From contig DALYJJ010000070.1 of the NCBI GenBank assembly GCA_031969915.1, positions 1 through 31,100 of the forward strand: a stretch of 31,100 bases of DNA, given 5' to 3'. Of this stretch, positions 16,099 through 22,914 are shown piece after piece (the stretch's first letter is position 1; every line of letters begins with the position of its first letter). The stretch is from DALYJJ01 sp031969915. Its GTDB lineage: Bacteria; Acidobacteriota; Terriglobia; Bryobacterales; Bryobacteraceae. The notes below the pieces were generated by a model. That model was not told where the DNA came from. It made no database searches and saw only the letters and a list, made by a program, of their open reading frames with translations. Made by a program: the position numbers and the translations under genes.

Positions 16099-17493
16099 CT
16101 AATCGCCCGACAGGTTCACCAGTTCGCGCTTGTCGCCGGGGTTGCGGAGCGCCGCTTCGGCGTCCTCCGCCGTGAACTCCTCCACCTTCGCGGAGATGTT
16201 CATGGAGCAGAATTTCGGCCCGCACATGGAGCAGAAGTGGGCGTCCTTGAACCCCTCCTCGGGCAGGGTCTCATCGTGATAGGCGCGAGCGGTCTCCGGA
16301 TCGAGCGACAGTTCGAACTGGCGGTTCCAATCGAACTTGTAGCGCGCCCGGGAGAGATCGTCGTCTCGATCCCGCGCGCCGGGACGCTTGCGTGCGATGT
16401 CGGCGGCATGGGCGGCGATCTTGTAGGCGATGATGCCGGCCTTCACGTCCTCGCGGTTGGGCAGCCCCAGGTGTTCCTTCGGCGTCACGTAGCAGAGCAT
16501 CGAGGCCCCGTGCCAGCCGATCAGGGCCGCCCCGATCGCCGACGTAATGTGATCGTAGCCCGGCGCGATGTCCGTGACGAGCGGCCCGAGGGTGTAGAAG
16601 GGCGCTTCGTAACACAGCTCCTTCTCTTTCTCCACCTGCAACTGAATCTGGTCGAGCGGCACATGTCCCGGCCCCTCGATCATCGTTTGCACGTCGTACT
16701 CCCAGGCCTTCTTCGTCAGTTCGCCCAGCGTCTTCAACTCCGCGAACTGCGCTTCATCGGAGGCGTCCGCCACGCAGCCCGGCCGCAGCCCGTCGCCGAG
16801 CGAGAAGCTCACATCGTGCTTCTGGAAGATCTTGCAGATCTCTTCGAAGTGTTCGTAGAGAAAATTCTGCCGGTGGTTTTTTACCATCCACTCCGCCAGG
16901 ATCGAGCCGCCGCGGGAGACGATTCCGGTGATCCGCCGGGTGGTGAGCGGGATGTGTTGGATCAGCACGCCGGCGTGAATCGTCATGTAGTCGACGCCCT
17001 GCTCGGCCTGTTCTTCGATCACTTCGAGCATCACCCGGGCACTGAGATCTTCAATGCGCCGGACCCGCGAGAGCGCTTCGTAGATGGGAACCGTGCCGAT
17101 CGGCACCGGCGAGGCGTCCAGGATCGCCTTCCGGATCTCGGGGATGTTGCCGCCGGTGGAGAGGTCCATCACGGTGTCCGCTCCGTACTTCACGGAATAC
17201 TGGAGCTTGGCAACCTCTTCGGCGATGTTCGATGTCGTGGAGGAGTTGCCGATGTTCGCGTTGATCTTGCACGCCGACTCCACTCCGATACACATGGGCT
17301 CGAGATTCGTGTGGTGGATGTTGGCGGGAATGATCATCCGCCCCCGCGCCACCTCGTCGCGCACCAGTTCGGGCGAGAGCCTTTCCCTCCGCGCCACGTA
17401 GTGCATCTCCTGAGTGATGACGCCCTTTCGGGCATAGTGCATTTGAGTTCGTACAGTGTCGTTCGCCCGCTCGGCGACCCAAGATTCACGCAT
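16099..17493 (-). CDS. thiC: Phosphomethylpyrimidine synthase ThiC
   Basis: The product is 464 residues. This radical-SAM-like enzyme rearranges aminoimidazole ribotide into hydroxymethylpyrimidine phosphate for thiamine synthesis. The C-terminal CSMCGPKFC (CxxCxxxxC, near residue 430) binds the 4Fe-4S cluster. Other family signatures are NIHHTNLEP, INANIGNSSTTSN, GADTVMDLSTGGN, VSFSLGDGLRPG, IEGPGHVPLDQI and GWHGASMLCYVTP. It is the short form without the extra N-terminal domain of plant and many proteobacterial enzymes. TATAAT lies 10 bp before the ATG. The 52-bp gap after guaA is too short for a TPP riboswitch aptamer, and none of its conserved sequences is seen. Confidence 0.97.
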   Translation of the reverse strand: MRESWVAERANDTVRTQMHYARKGVITQEMHYVARRERLSPELVRDEVARGRMIIPANIHHTNLEPMCIGVESACKINANIGNSSTTSNIAEEVAKLQYSVKYGADTVMDLSTGGNIPEIRKAILDASPVPIGTVPIYEALSRVRRIEDLSARVMLEVIEEQAEQGVDYMTIHAGVLIQHIPLTTRRITGIVSRGGSILAEWMVKNHRQNFLYEHFEEICKIFQKHDVSFSLGDGLRPGCVADASDEAQFAELKTLGELTKKAWEYDVQTMIEGPGHVPLDQIQLQVEKEKELCYEAPFYTLGPLVTDIAPGYDHITSAIGAALIGWHGASMLCYVTPKEHLGLPNREDVKAGIIAYKIAAHAADIARKRPGARDRDDDLSRARYKFDWNRQFELSLDPETARAYHDETLPEEGFKDAHFCSMCGPKFCSMNISAKVEEFTAEDAEAALRNPGDKRELVNLSGD

Positions 17494-17503
17494 GATGACC
17501 CTG

Positions 17504-17509
17504 ATTATA
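17504..17509 (-). promoter_or_regulatory. Candidate -10 box of thiC
   Basis: A perfect TATAAT on the minus strand lies 10 bp before the thiC ATG, inside the 52-bp gap after guaA. The expected start point would leave only 3-5 nt of leader. No good -35 is present at the right spacing. The expression of thiC can thus differ from that of the upstream guaA. Confidence 0.5.
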
Positions 17510-17545
17510 GACCTTCGGGTACGGCAATCGCGGACGAGCGATCCG

Positions 17546-19297
17546 TCACTCCCATTCGATGGTGCCCGGCGGCTTGTGTGTCAGGTCGTAGAACACGGCG
17601 GCGATACCCTCGACGGCGAGCAGTTCATGGCACACCTGGGCCAACAGCCCGTCCGGCATCAGTACCACTTCCGCCGTCATGCCGTCGGTGGATTGGATCG
17701 GCCGCAGGACCACCGAGTCGGGGCGCTCCTCAGACCCTACCGGAATGAGCACCACCGGGAACTGCCAGACGCGGGCGTCGAAGCCGCTCTCCTGGGCAAT
17801 CCTCCGCACGATGGCGTCGACGCAGCGCAGGCGCTCCAGCCGCGTTGCGCACATGGCCGCTTTGCGCACTGCACCCAGTTCTCCCGCGCATAGCGATACC
17901 ACGCGGTTGATCTCGCCCACCGCGTTCACCAACGCCGTGGCGCGCGCGACGTCCCGCGTTCCGCTCATCACCAGGACTTTCCGGTAGCTCCGCGAATCTC
18001 CTTGGACGCCCACTGAGCGCAACGGCAGCACAGCGCCGAAAACGCCGGGCTCCGCGGGGCCTTCGGTCTCCGAACACAAACACCGGATGGCCAACCCGGG
18101 ACCCGGGAACGGGTGCCGGTCGAGGAACTCGCGGGGAACACCCAACTCGGCTCCGATTTCGCGGACCTCGTCCTTGTAGAACAGGCTGAGAGGCTCCACA
18201 ATGCGGTTCGAATCGATCAGTTCCTGAATGCCGGCAACGCGGTTGTGATGTGTCTTGATCACGTCCGCCTTCGCCGTTCCACCGGATTCGATGGTGTCCG
18301 GGTAGATGGTCCCCTGTCCCAGAATCCAATGTCCGTCGAGGAAGTGCTCGCTTGCCAGGATCCGCTCCTGCACTTCGACGAATTGCTGGCCGATGATCTT
18401 GCGCTTCCGCTCGGGATCGGTGACGCCTTCGAGCGCTCCCAGAAAACGCTCCTTCGCATCCGCAACCGAAAAGCCCGTCGCGCCCAGCGATGCGAACAGG
18501 CGCCGCACGTAGGGCGTCTCTTCCGCGCGCATCAGGCCGGTGTCGACATACAGCCCGCGCACCCGCTCGGGGCCCAGCGCCCGGAGGCAGAGCGTGTACG
18601 CGACGGTGGAATCCACGCCGCCACTGACGAAGAAGAACACGTTGCGTTCCGCCGCCACTTCGCGAATCCGCTCCTCAATGAGCGGCACGCGGTGCTTGGG
18701 GTTCCAATCCTTGGTGCAGCCGGCGATGGCGAACAGGAAGTTGGACAGGAGTTCCTTGCCGTATTCGGTCTGCACCACTTCCGGATGGAACTGCACGCCA
18801 TAGAGGCGGCGCCGCGCATCCTGGATTGCCGCGACCGCGCAGGAATCGGTGCTGGCCAGAAGCTCGAAGCCCTCGGGAAGCTGCCCTACCGAATCGCGAT
18901 GGTTCATCCAGATGCGCTGCCGGGCGGCGGAGCCGGTGAACAGCGGGCTGGGCCGCGTGACGTCGAGATGCGCCAGTCCGTACTCGCCTTTCACGCCCTT
19001 GTCCACCACGCCGCCCAGCACCTGCGCCATCACCTGCTGGCCGTAGCAGATGCCGAGTACCGCGGCGCCGGCTTCGAAGACCGCCGGGTCCACCGTCGGG
19101 CTCCCCGGCTCGTAGACGCTGGCGGGTCCGCCGGAAATGATCAGCGCTTTACGGCGGCGCAGCGCGGACGCGGGGGTTTCGCTCGGGCGAATCTCGGCGT
19201 AAACGCCCAATTCGCGCACTTTGCGGGTGATCAGATGCGTGTACTGCCCGCCCGTATCGAGGACGGTGACTTGAGGTTCGGGTGTAGGTGCGGTCAA
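17546..19297 (-). CDS. guaA: GMP synthase (glutamine-hydrolysing) with expanded C-terminal domain
   Basis: The product is 583 residues, between the usual bacterial (about 520) and human (693) sizes. It aminates XMP to GMP. The N-terminal class I glutamine amidotransferase has Cys84 in GICYGQQ and His-Glu in QFHPEV. The ATP-pyrophosphatase P-loop is FVSGGVDSTV near residue 225. The C-terminal dimerisation region has LPLRSVGVQGDSRSY before a long extra segment and ends with YDLTHKPPGTIEWE. This order matches the eukaryotic-type enzyme rather than E. coli GuaA. The start is TTG at 19297 (MTAPTPEPQVTVLDTGGQY) and overlaps the stop of the protease gene (TTGA), with AAGGA just before it. No ATG or GTG start is available before the conserved N-terminus. 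Confidence 0.95.
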   Translation of the reverse strand: MTAPTPEPQVTVLDTGGQYTHLITRKVRELGVYAEIRPSETPASALRRRKALIISGGPASVYEPGSPTVDPAVFEAGAAVLGICYGQQVMAQVLGGVVDKGVKGEYGLAHLDVTRPSPLFTGSAARQRIWMNHRDSVGQLPEGFELLASTDSCAVAAIQDARRRLYGVQFHPEVVQTEYGKELLSNFLFAIAGCTKDWNPKHRVPLIEERIREVAAERNVFFFVSGGVDSTVAYTLCLRALGPERVRGLYVDTGLMRAEETPYVRRLFASLGATGFSVADAKERFLGALEGVTDPERKRKIIGQQFVEVQERILASEHFLDGHWILGQGTIYPDTIESGGTAKADVIKTHHNRVAGIQELIDSNRIVEPLSLFYKDEVREIGAELGVPREFLDRHPFPGPGLAIRCLCSETEGPAEPGVFGAVLPLRSVGVQGDSRSYRKVLVMSGTRDVARATALVNAVGEINRVVSLCAGELGAVRKAAMCATRLERLRCVDAIVRRIAQESGFDARVWQFPVVLIPVGSEERPDSVVLRPIQSTDGMTAEVVLMPDGLLAQVCHELLAVEGIAAVFYDLTHKPPGTIEWE

Positions 19298-20895
19298 TCC
19301 TTCTCGGCCCGGCTGTTCGCCACCCGCTGCACAATCATCTTCCGCGCCGACTCCATCATCGCCTTCGCCTTGGGCATCAGCTCGATCGCCTTGTGCACGA
19401 GCGGGTCGGTTTCCACCATGTACTTGCGGGCTTCTTCCATGCTGAAGGCGGTTGTGTAGACTTCACCCTGCAGCCGTCGCTTGATCCACTCCTGGTTTTC
19501 GGCGAACTCCGCTTCGGTGAAGGTGAGGCCTTCCTTCAACAGGTACTTGTGGAACTCGTTCATGATTTCCACGTCCGCGGTCCAGCCCTTGGCGAGCTTC
19601 AGTTCTTGCGCGCCGAAATGCTTGGCCACGAAGTTGAAAAACGAGAACTTGCGCAGCAGGTCGGTCTGGAAGCGGTTCAGCTTCTCGGGAACGAACTTCT
19701 CATCGGGCTCAATACCGCCGCCGCCGTAGACCGTGCGCCCGGAATCCGTCAGCTTCACGTCGGCGTTGTTCTTGTGTCCTTCGCCGCGGCGGAAATAGTA
19801 GTCGTAGAACGAAGTCTCTTTGTAGTCGCGCTGGATCAGGCGGCCGCTCGGCGTGTAGTATTTCGCCGTGGTCAGCGCCAGGCCTGTGCTGTCGTTCAGC
19901 GGGTAGACGGTCTGCACCAGTCCCTTACCGAACGTGCTCTCGCCCAGGATGATGCCGCGGTCGTGGTCCTGGATGGCGCCGGAGACGATCTCGGCGGCCG
20001 ACGCCGAATAGCGGTTGACCAGCACCACGATCGAGTAATCGCGCCCCTGGCTCCCGTTCCGAGCCACGTACGGCCGCTCCGCCGAGGCCCGTCCGCGATG
20101 CGAGACGATGGTCTGATTCTTTGCCAGGAACCGGTCCGCCGTGTTCACGCCTTCGTTCAGCAACCCGCCGGGGTTGTCGCGCAGGTCGAGCACCAGACCC
20201 TTTACGTTCGCTTCACCGAGCTTGCGCAGGTTCTCATCCACTTCGCGGCTGGTGTTTTCGTTGAACGAATCGATCTTCAAATAGGCGATGCCGGGCTTCA
20301 GCCAGAATGCGTCCTGTACGCTCTTGCGGGGAATCTCGTCGCGAATAATGTTGAAGATGATCGGCTTGTCATGGCCTTCCCGCCCGATCACCACCTGCAC
20401 CTGCGTCCCTCGCGGGCCTTTCAACAGATCCGCAACCTCAGTGGTGTTCAGCCCGTCGGTCCGCTTATCGTTGACTTCCAGGATCGAGTCACCCGGCCGG
20501 ATGCCCGCTTTGTAGGCCGGCGAACCGGGGAAGGGAGCGATCACGATCGTCTTTCCCCCGCGCTCCGATACCGTCATGCCGACGCCGTAATAGGCGCCCC
20601 GTTGCTCCTCCCGGAGCAGTTGGAAGTCGCGGGGATCGAAGAAGCTGGAGTGCGGATCGAGCGTTCGCAGCGCGCCGGGAATCGCGCCCCGGAAAACGGC
20701 CTTGTCCGGATTCACCTTTTCGGCGAAGTTCTGCTCCACCAATGCGTAGACCGACGTGAACGTGCTGAGGCTTTGCTCAATGTCCTTCTCGGAGGCGGCG
20801 GCCGCTGTTGCACCCGGCCCGTACATCCCGCCCACGATCGCACCACCCGCGATCACAGCGGGAATCATCAGCGCCGAGCGCCAGGCTTTGGCCAT
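19294..20895 (-). CDS. S41-family C-terminal processing protease
   Basis: The product is 533 residues from the ATG at 20895, with GGAGGT about 10 bases upstream. A longer frame to 20946 has no ribosome-binding site. An N-terminal hydrophobic segment (about residues 6-28) directs export or anchors the protein. A PDZ domain follows, about residues 85-170 (YYGVGMTVSERGGKTIV, AGIRPGDSILEVND). The peptidase domain has LVLDLRDNPGG, the catalytic Ser299 in NRYSASAAEIV and Lys324 in GESTFGKGLVQT; the 25-residue spacing fits the CtpA/Prc Ser-Lys dyad. It should process exported or envelope proteins. A further region after about residue 370 is an acidobacterial-style C-terminal extension. guaA starts on its stop codon, so the two genes form an operon behind an extended -10 promoter. 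Confidence 0.94.
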   Translation of the reverse strand: MAKAWRSALMIPAVIAGGAIVGGMYGPGATAAAASEKDIEQSLSTFTSVYALVEQNFAEKVNPDKAVFRGAIPGALRTLDPHSSFFDPRDFQLLREEQRGAYYGVGMTVSERGGKTIVIAPFPGSPAYKAGIRPGDSILEVNDKRTDGLNTTEVADLLKGPRGTQVQVVIGREGHDKPIIFNIIRDEIPRKSVQDAFWLKPGIAYLKIDSFNENTSREVDENLRKLGEANVKGLVLDLRDNPGGLLNEGVNTADRFLAKNQTIVSHRGRASAERPYVARNGSQGRDYSIVVLVNRYSASAAEIVSGAIQDHDRGIILGESTFGKGLVQTVYPLNDSTGLALTTAKYYTPSGRLIQRDYKETSFYDYYFRRGEGHKNNADVKLTDSGRTVYGGGGIEPDEKFVPEKLNRFQTDLLRKFSFFNFVAKHFGAQELKLAKGWTADVEIMNEFHKYLLKEGLTFTEAEFAENQEWIKRRLQGEVYTTAFSMEEARKYMVETDPLVHKAIELMPKAKAMMESARKMIVQRVANSRAEKD

Positions 20896-20924
20896 ATGGA
20901 ACGGACCTCCCAGAGGACACTGAC

Positions 20925-20933
20925 AGTATATCA
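20925..20933 (-). promoter_or_regulatory. Extended -10 promoter of the protease-guaA operon
   Basis: On the minus strand TGATATACT fits the extended -10 form TGnTATAAT (core TATACT at 20930-20925). The start point would be near 20918, giving a leader of about 22 nt that contains GGAGGT (20910-20905) before the ATG at 20895. No -35 is recognised, as is allowed for extended -10 promoters. Confidence 0.55.
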
Positions 20934-21003
20934 GGGGATCGGACACGCCTCCCCTACACTTTATGGACGTGGCTACGCGGAAAAGGGTTCTGCGAAATAG
21001 CGG

Positions 21004-21519
21004 CTAGAGTCCCCGGACGCGCTTGGGCGCCGCGGGAACGTCCGCCTTGGCGGCGGGCTTCTTCGAGGCGGGAGCCCCTCCGGCCTGCAACCGCCGCACC
21101 TGGTCCGTCACGCTCACCACAAACATCGGCTGCCGGGCGTTCTTCAGGATATCGATGATGCGAGTCTGGCGGTCCTCGAGATAAATGGACTTGCCGTCGG
21201 TGAGCAGGTGGAGTTCGGAGTCGCCGCCGATCACGTCGGCCAGGCGCTTGCCCATTTCCTTCTGGAGGAAGCGCAGCACCCGCCGGATCTTCTGCAGGGA
21301 GAATCCCTTTCGCCGGAGTTCGGCGATGACCGTGATTTCGATCACCTCTTCCGCCAGATAGACCCGCTTGTGGCCCTCATGACGCGGCGAAACCACCTTC
21401 CGCTCGTCCCACCACTGCAACTGCCTGAGGCTGACCCCCGCGATCTTCGCGACGTCGCTCGAAGCGAAAGTCCGCTCCGGGGAGGCTTCTTCAGGCCGGG
21501 TCTTTTTTGTTTTGAACAT
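21004..21519 (-). CDS. MerR-family transcriptional regulator
   Basis: The product is 171 residues. Residues about 17-85 form the winged helix-turn-helix of MerR proteins: FASSDVAKIAGVSLRQLQWW, then RKVVSP...RVYLAEEVIEI and a dimerisation-type helix (ELRRKGFSLQKIRRVLRFL). The remainder holds a small region (SELHLLTDGKSIYLEDRQT) and a basic Ala/Lys/Pro-rich tail. No Cys or other metal-ligand pattern typical of metal-sensing MerR members is seen, so the effector is probably not a metal. A good promoter lies 43-70 bp upstream. Its nearest neighbours are thiS upstream and the protease operon downstream; neither is known to be its target. Confidence 0.88.
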   Translation of the reverse strand: MFKTKKTRPEEASPERTFASSDVAKIAGVSLRQLQWWDERKVVSPRHEGHKRVYLAEEVIEITVIAELRRKGFSLQKIRRVLRFLQKEMGKRLADVIGGDSELHLLTDGKSIYLEDRQTRIIDILKNARQPMFVVSVTDQVRRLQAGGAPASKKPAAKADVPAAPKRVRGL

Positions 21520-21561
21520 GTCGGGCCGCTTCCGTTTTGAGGCGATACTCCGCCATAGAAG

Positions 21562-21589
21562 ATTTTACTGAACGCCTCGGGGGAGTCAA
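21562..21589 (-). promoter_or_regulatory. Sigma-70-type promoter of the merR-family gene
   Basis: On the minus strand TTGACT (21589-21584) and TAAAAT (21567-21562) are separated by 16 bp. The predicted start point is near 21555, 36 nt before the ATG at 21519. MerR-family activators often bind promoters with long spacers; the spacer here is normal, so autoregulation of that type is not implied. Confidence 0.7.
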
Positions 21590-21626
21590 TAGGCTTTTTG
21601 GCAGTGTCCGGACGTGCACGCCCGGA

Positions 21627-21827
21627 TCAGCCGCCCCCCACGAACTGAACGATCTCCACCGTCGCGCCGTCGTGAAGGGCTGTCGCGGGCCACTCCGGCC
21701 GCCGCACGATCCGGCGGTCGAACTCGATCGCCACGCGGTCTTCGGCGAGCCCGAGCGACGCGAGCAACTCCGACAGGCTCTGGCCTTCGGGCACGGCCCG
21801 CTTCTCACCGTTCAAGACAATTTCCAC
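21627..21827 (-). CDS. thiS: Sulfur carrier protein ThiS
   Basis: The product is 66 residues from a GTG at 21827 (VEIVLNGEKRAVPEGQSL), the usual ThiS length. The open frame extends upstream to 21935 but the extra residues are Gly/Arg-rich and unlike any ThiS. The beta-grasp fold is evident: VEIVLNGE, the helix SLSELLASLGL, VAIEFDRRIVRR, and the final strand ATVEIVQFVGGG. The C-terminal Gly-Gly becomes the thiocarboxylate that donates sulfur for the thiazole of thiamine. ThiC, which makes the pyrimidine half, is 4 kb away on the same strand. The gene stands alone, with its ThiG, ThiF and ThiE partners not in the window. It is divergent from the complex I operon. Confidence 0.85.
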   Translation of the reverse strand: MEIVLNGEKRAVPEGQSLSELLASLGLAEDRVAIEFDRRIVRRPEWPATALHDGATVEIVQFVGGG

Positions 21828-21880
21828 GGTTTTCGTTCCGTCCCCCCCGCCGCCGCGCCGCGGCCGCGCCTCCCGGCGGT

Positions 21881-21910
21881 TTGACACCCCTCCGGCGACC
21901 TCATTATATT
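21881..21910 (+). promoter_or_regulatory. Sigma-70-type promoter of the complex I operon
   Basis: TTGACA (21881-21886) is a perfect -35. The -10 is TATATT (21905-21910) at 18-bp spacing or TTATAT at 17. Transcription should begin near 21917, giving a leader of about 26 nt before nuoA. The leader has no clear ribosome-binding site (CGCATCTCCCAA before the ATG). Confidence 0.75.
21903..21908 (-). promoter_or_regulatory. Minus-strand -10 overlapping the nuo -10, possible thiS promoter
   Basis: TATAAT on the minus strand occupies the same bases as the plus-strand -10 of the nuo operon. It would drive thiS with a leader of about 68 nt. No -35 fits at 16-18 bp, so a divergent promoter with a symmetric -10 is only a candidate. 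Confidence 0.35.
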
Positions 21911-21942
21911 GGAATTTACAAGCCCAAGCCCGCATCTCCCAA

Positions 21943-22386
21943 ATGCCAACGAACTACTTAGAGTTGTACTTCCCGCTGCTCCTGCAGGTAGTCATCGCCT
22001 CCGTCGTTGCGGCGGGCATGATCGGCGGTTCGTTTATTCTCGGCAAGCGGGTCAAGAACAAGATCAAGGACACGCCCTACGAGTGCGGCATTACCCCCAC
22101 CGGCAGCGCGCGCGAGCGCTTCAGCGTCAAGTTCTACCTGGTGGCGATGCTGTTCATCCTGTTCGACATCGAAGCCATCTTCCTGTACCCCTGGGCGGTG
22201 GTCTACCGCGAACTGAAGTTGTTCGCGTTCGTCGAAATGCTGCTGTTCATTGTTCTGGTGCTGGGCGGCTTCTTCTACATCTGGAAAATGGGCGCGCTGG
22301 ACTGGTCCCAGGATGGGCCGGAACCGGAGTCCGAGGGCGGGCAGTCTTCGGACGAAGATGCGCTCGAATTGACAGCCGGCAAGTAG
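21943..22386 (+). CDS. nuoA: NADH-quinone oxidoreductase subunit A
   Basis: The product is 147 residues with three transmembrane segments (about 10-30, 65-85, 92-115). KDTPYECGITPTG with its Cys and RFSVKFYLVAMLFILFDIEA are the family signatures; the Glu/Asp-bearing segment contributes to the proton path. The C-terminus is an acidic tail (GPEPESEGGQSSDEDALEL). It is the first gene of the operon, behind the promoter at 21881-21910. The usual partner nuoB should come next but does not. Confidence 0.97.
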   Translation: MPTNYLELYFPLLLQVVIASVVAAGMIGGSFILGKRVKNKIKDTPYECGITPTGSARERFSVKFYLVAMLFILFDIEAIFLYPWAVVYRELKLFAFVEMLLFIVLVLGGFFYIWKMGALDWSQDGPEPESEGGQSSDEDALELTAGK

Positions 22387-22415
22387 CTGGGCGCCGGCGT
22401 AGGAACATACGGTAC

Positions 22416-22904
22416 ATGCTCTCCGAACAATTGAGAGACTCGGCCGTCGCGGCCGCGGTCGAGGAATGGAATCCGTCCGCGATTGTCGACGGCAAGCGCG
22501 AACACGGCGAGACCACGCTCTACATTTCGCCGGACTTGCTCCAGTCGGCGTGCCGCTTTCTGAAGGAGTCCGAACAGTTCGTGCGGCTCTCGACGGTCAC
22601 CGCAGTGGACTGGTACCCGGCGGAGCCGCGCTTCGAGGTGGTCTACCACCTCCACTCGCTCGACCGGAACGAGCGCCTGCGCCTGAAGGTCCGCGTGTCC
22701 GGCGAAAAGCCCGAAGTCGACTCCGTCACCGGCGTCTGGCGCGGCGCCAACTGGTACGAACGCGAAGTCTTCGACTTGTTCGGGATCACGTTCCCGGGAC
22801 ACCCCGATCTCACCCGCATCCTGATGCCCGATTACTGGGAGGGCCACCCGCTGCGGAAGGACTTCCCCGTTCACGGCCACAAGTACTCGTATCAGAACGA
22901 ATAG
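22416..22904 (+). CDS. nuoC: NADH-quinone oxidoreductase subunit C
   Basis: The product is 162 residues from the ATG at 22416, with AGGA 11 bases upstream. The frame is open further upstream, but that part is out of phase with nuoA and is not coding. NuoC belongs to the peripheral arm and packs against NuoD near the quinone site. The 30-kDa subunit signature is complete: NWYEREVFDLFGITFPGHPD, TRILMPDYW and GHPLRKDFP. It is separate from NuoD, unlike the fused NuoCD of E. coli. It follows nuoA by 29 bp, where nuoB would normally sit. Confidence 0.96.
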   Translation: MLSEQLRDSAVAAAVEEWNPSAIVDGKREHGETTLYISPDLLQSACRFLKESEQFVRLSTVTAVDWYPAEPRFEVVYHLHSLDRNERLRLKVRVSGEKPEVDSVTGVWRGANWYEREVFDLFGITFPGHPDLTRILMPDYWEGHPLRKDFPVHGHKYSYQNE

Positions 22905-22914
22905 AGGAGCCGGC

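Noticed and set aside
17494..17545. Possible TPP riboswitch before thiC
   Set aside because: Too short and without the conserved aptamer sequences.
15964..17748. Plus-strand frame (594 codons) opposite thiC
   Set aside because: thiC is unambiguous; the opposite frame has no domain and its composition is unnatural.
18113..19459. Plus-strand frame opposite guaA
   Set aside because: It is antisense to guaA and shows no domain.
21828..21935. N-terminal extension of thiS
   Set aside because: Gly/Arg-rich residues unlike ThiS; they cover the divergent promoter region.
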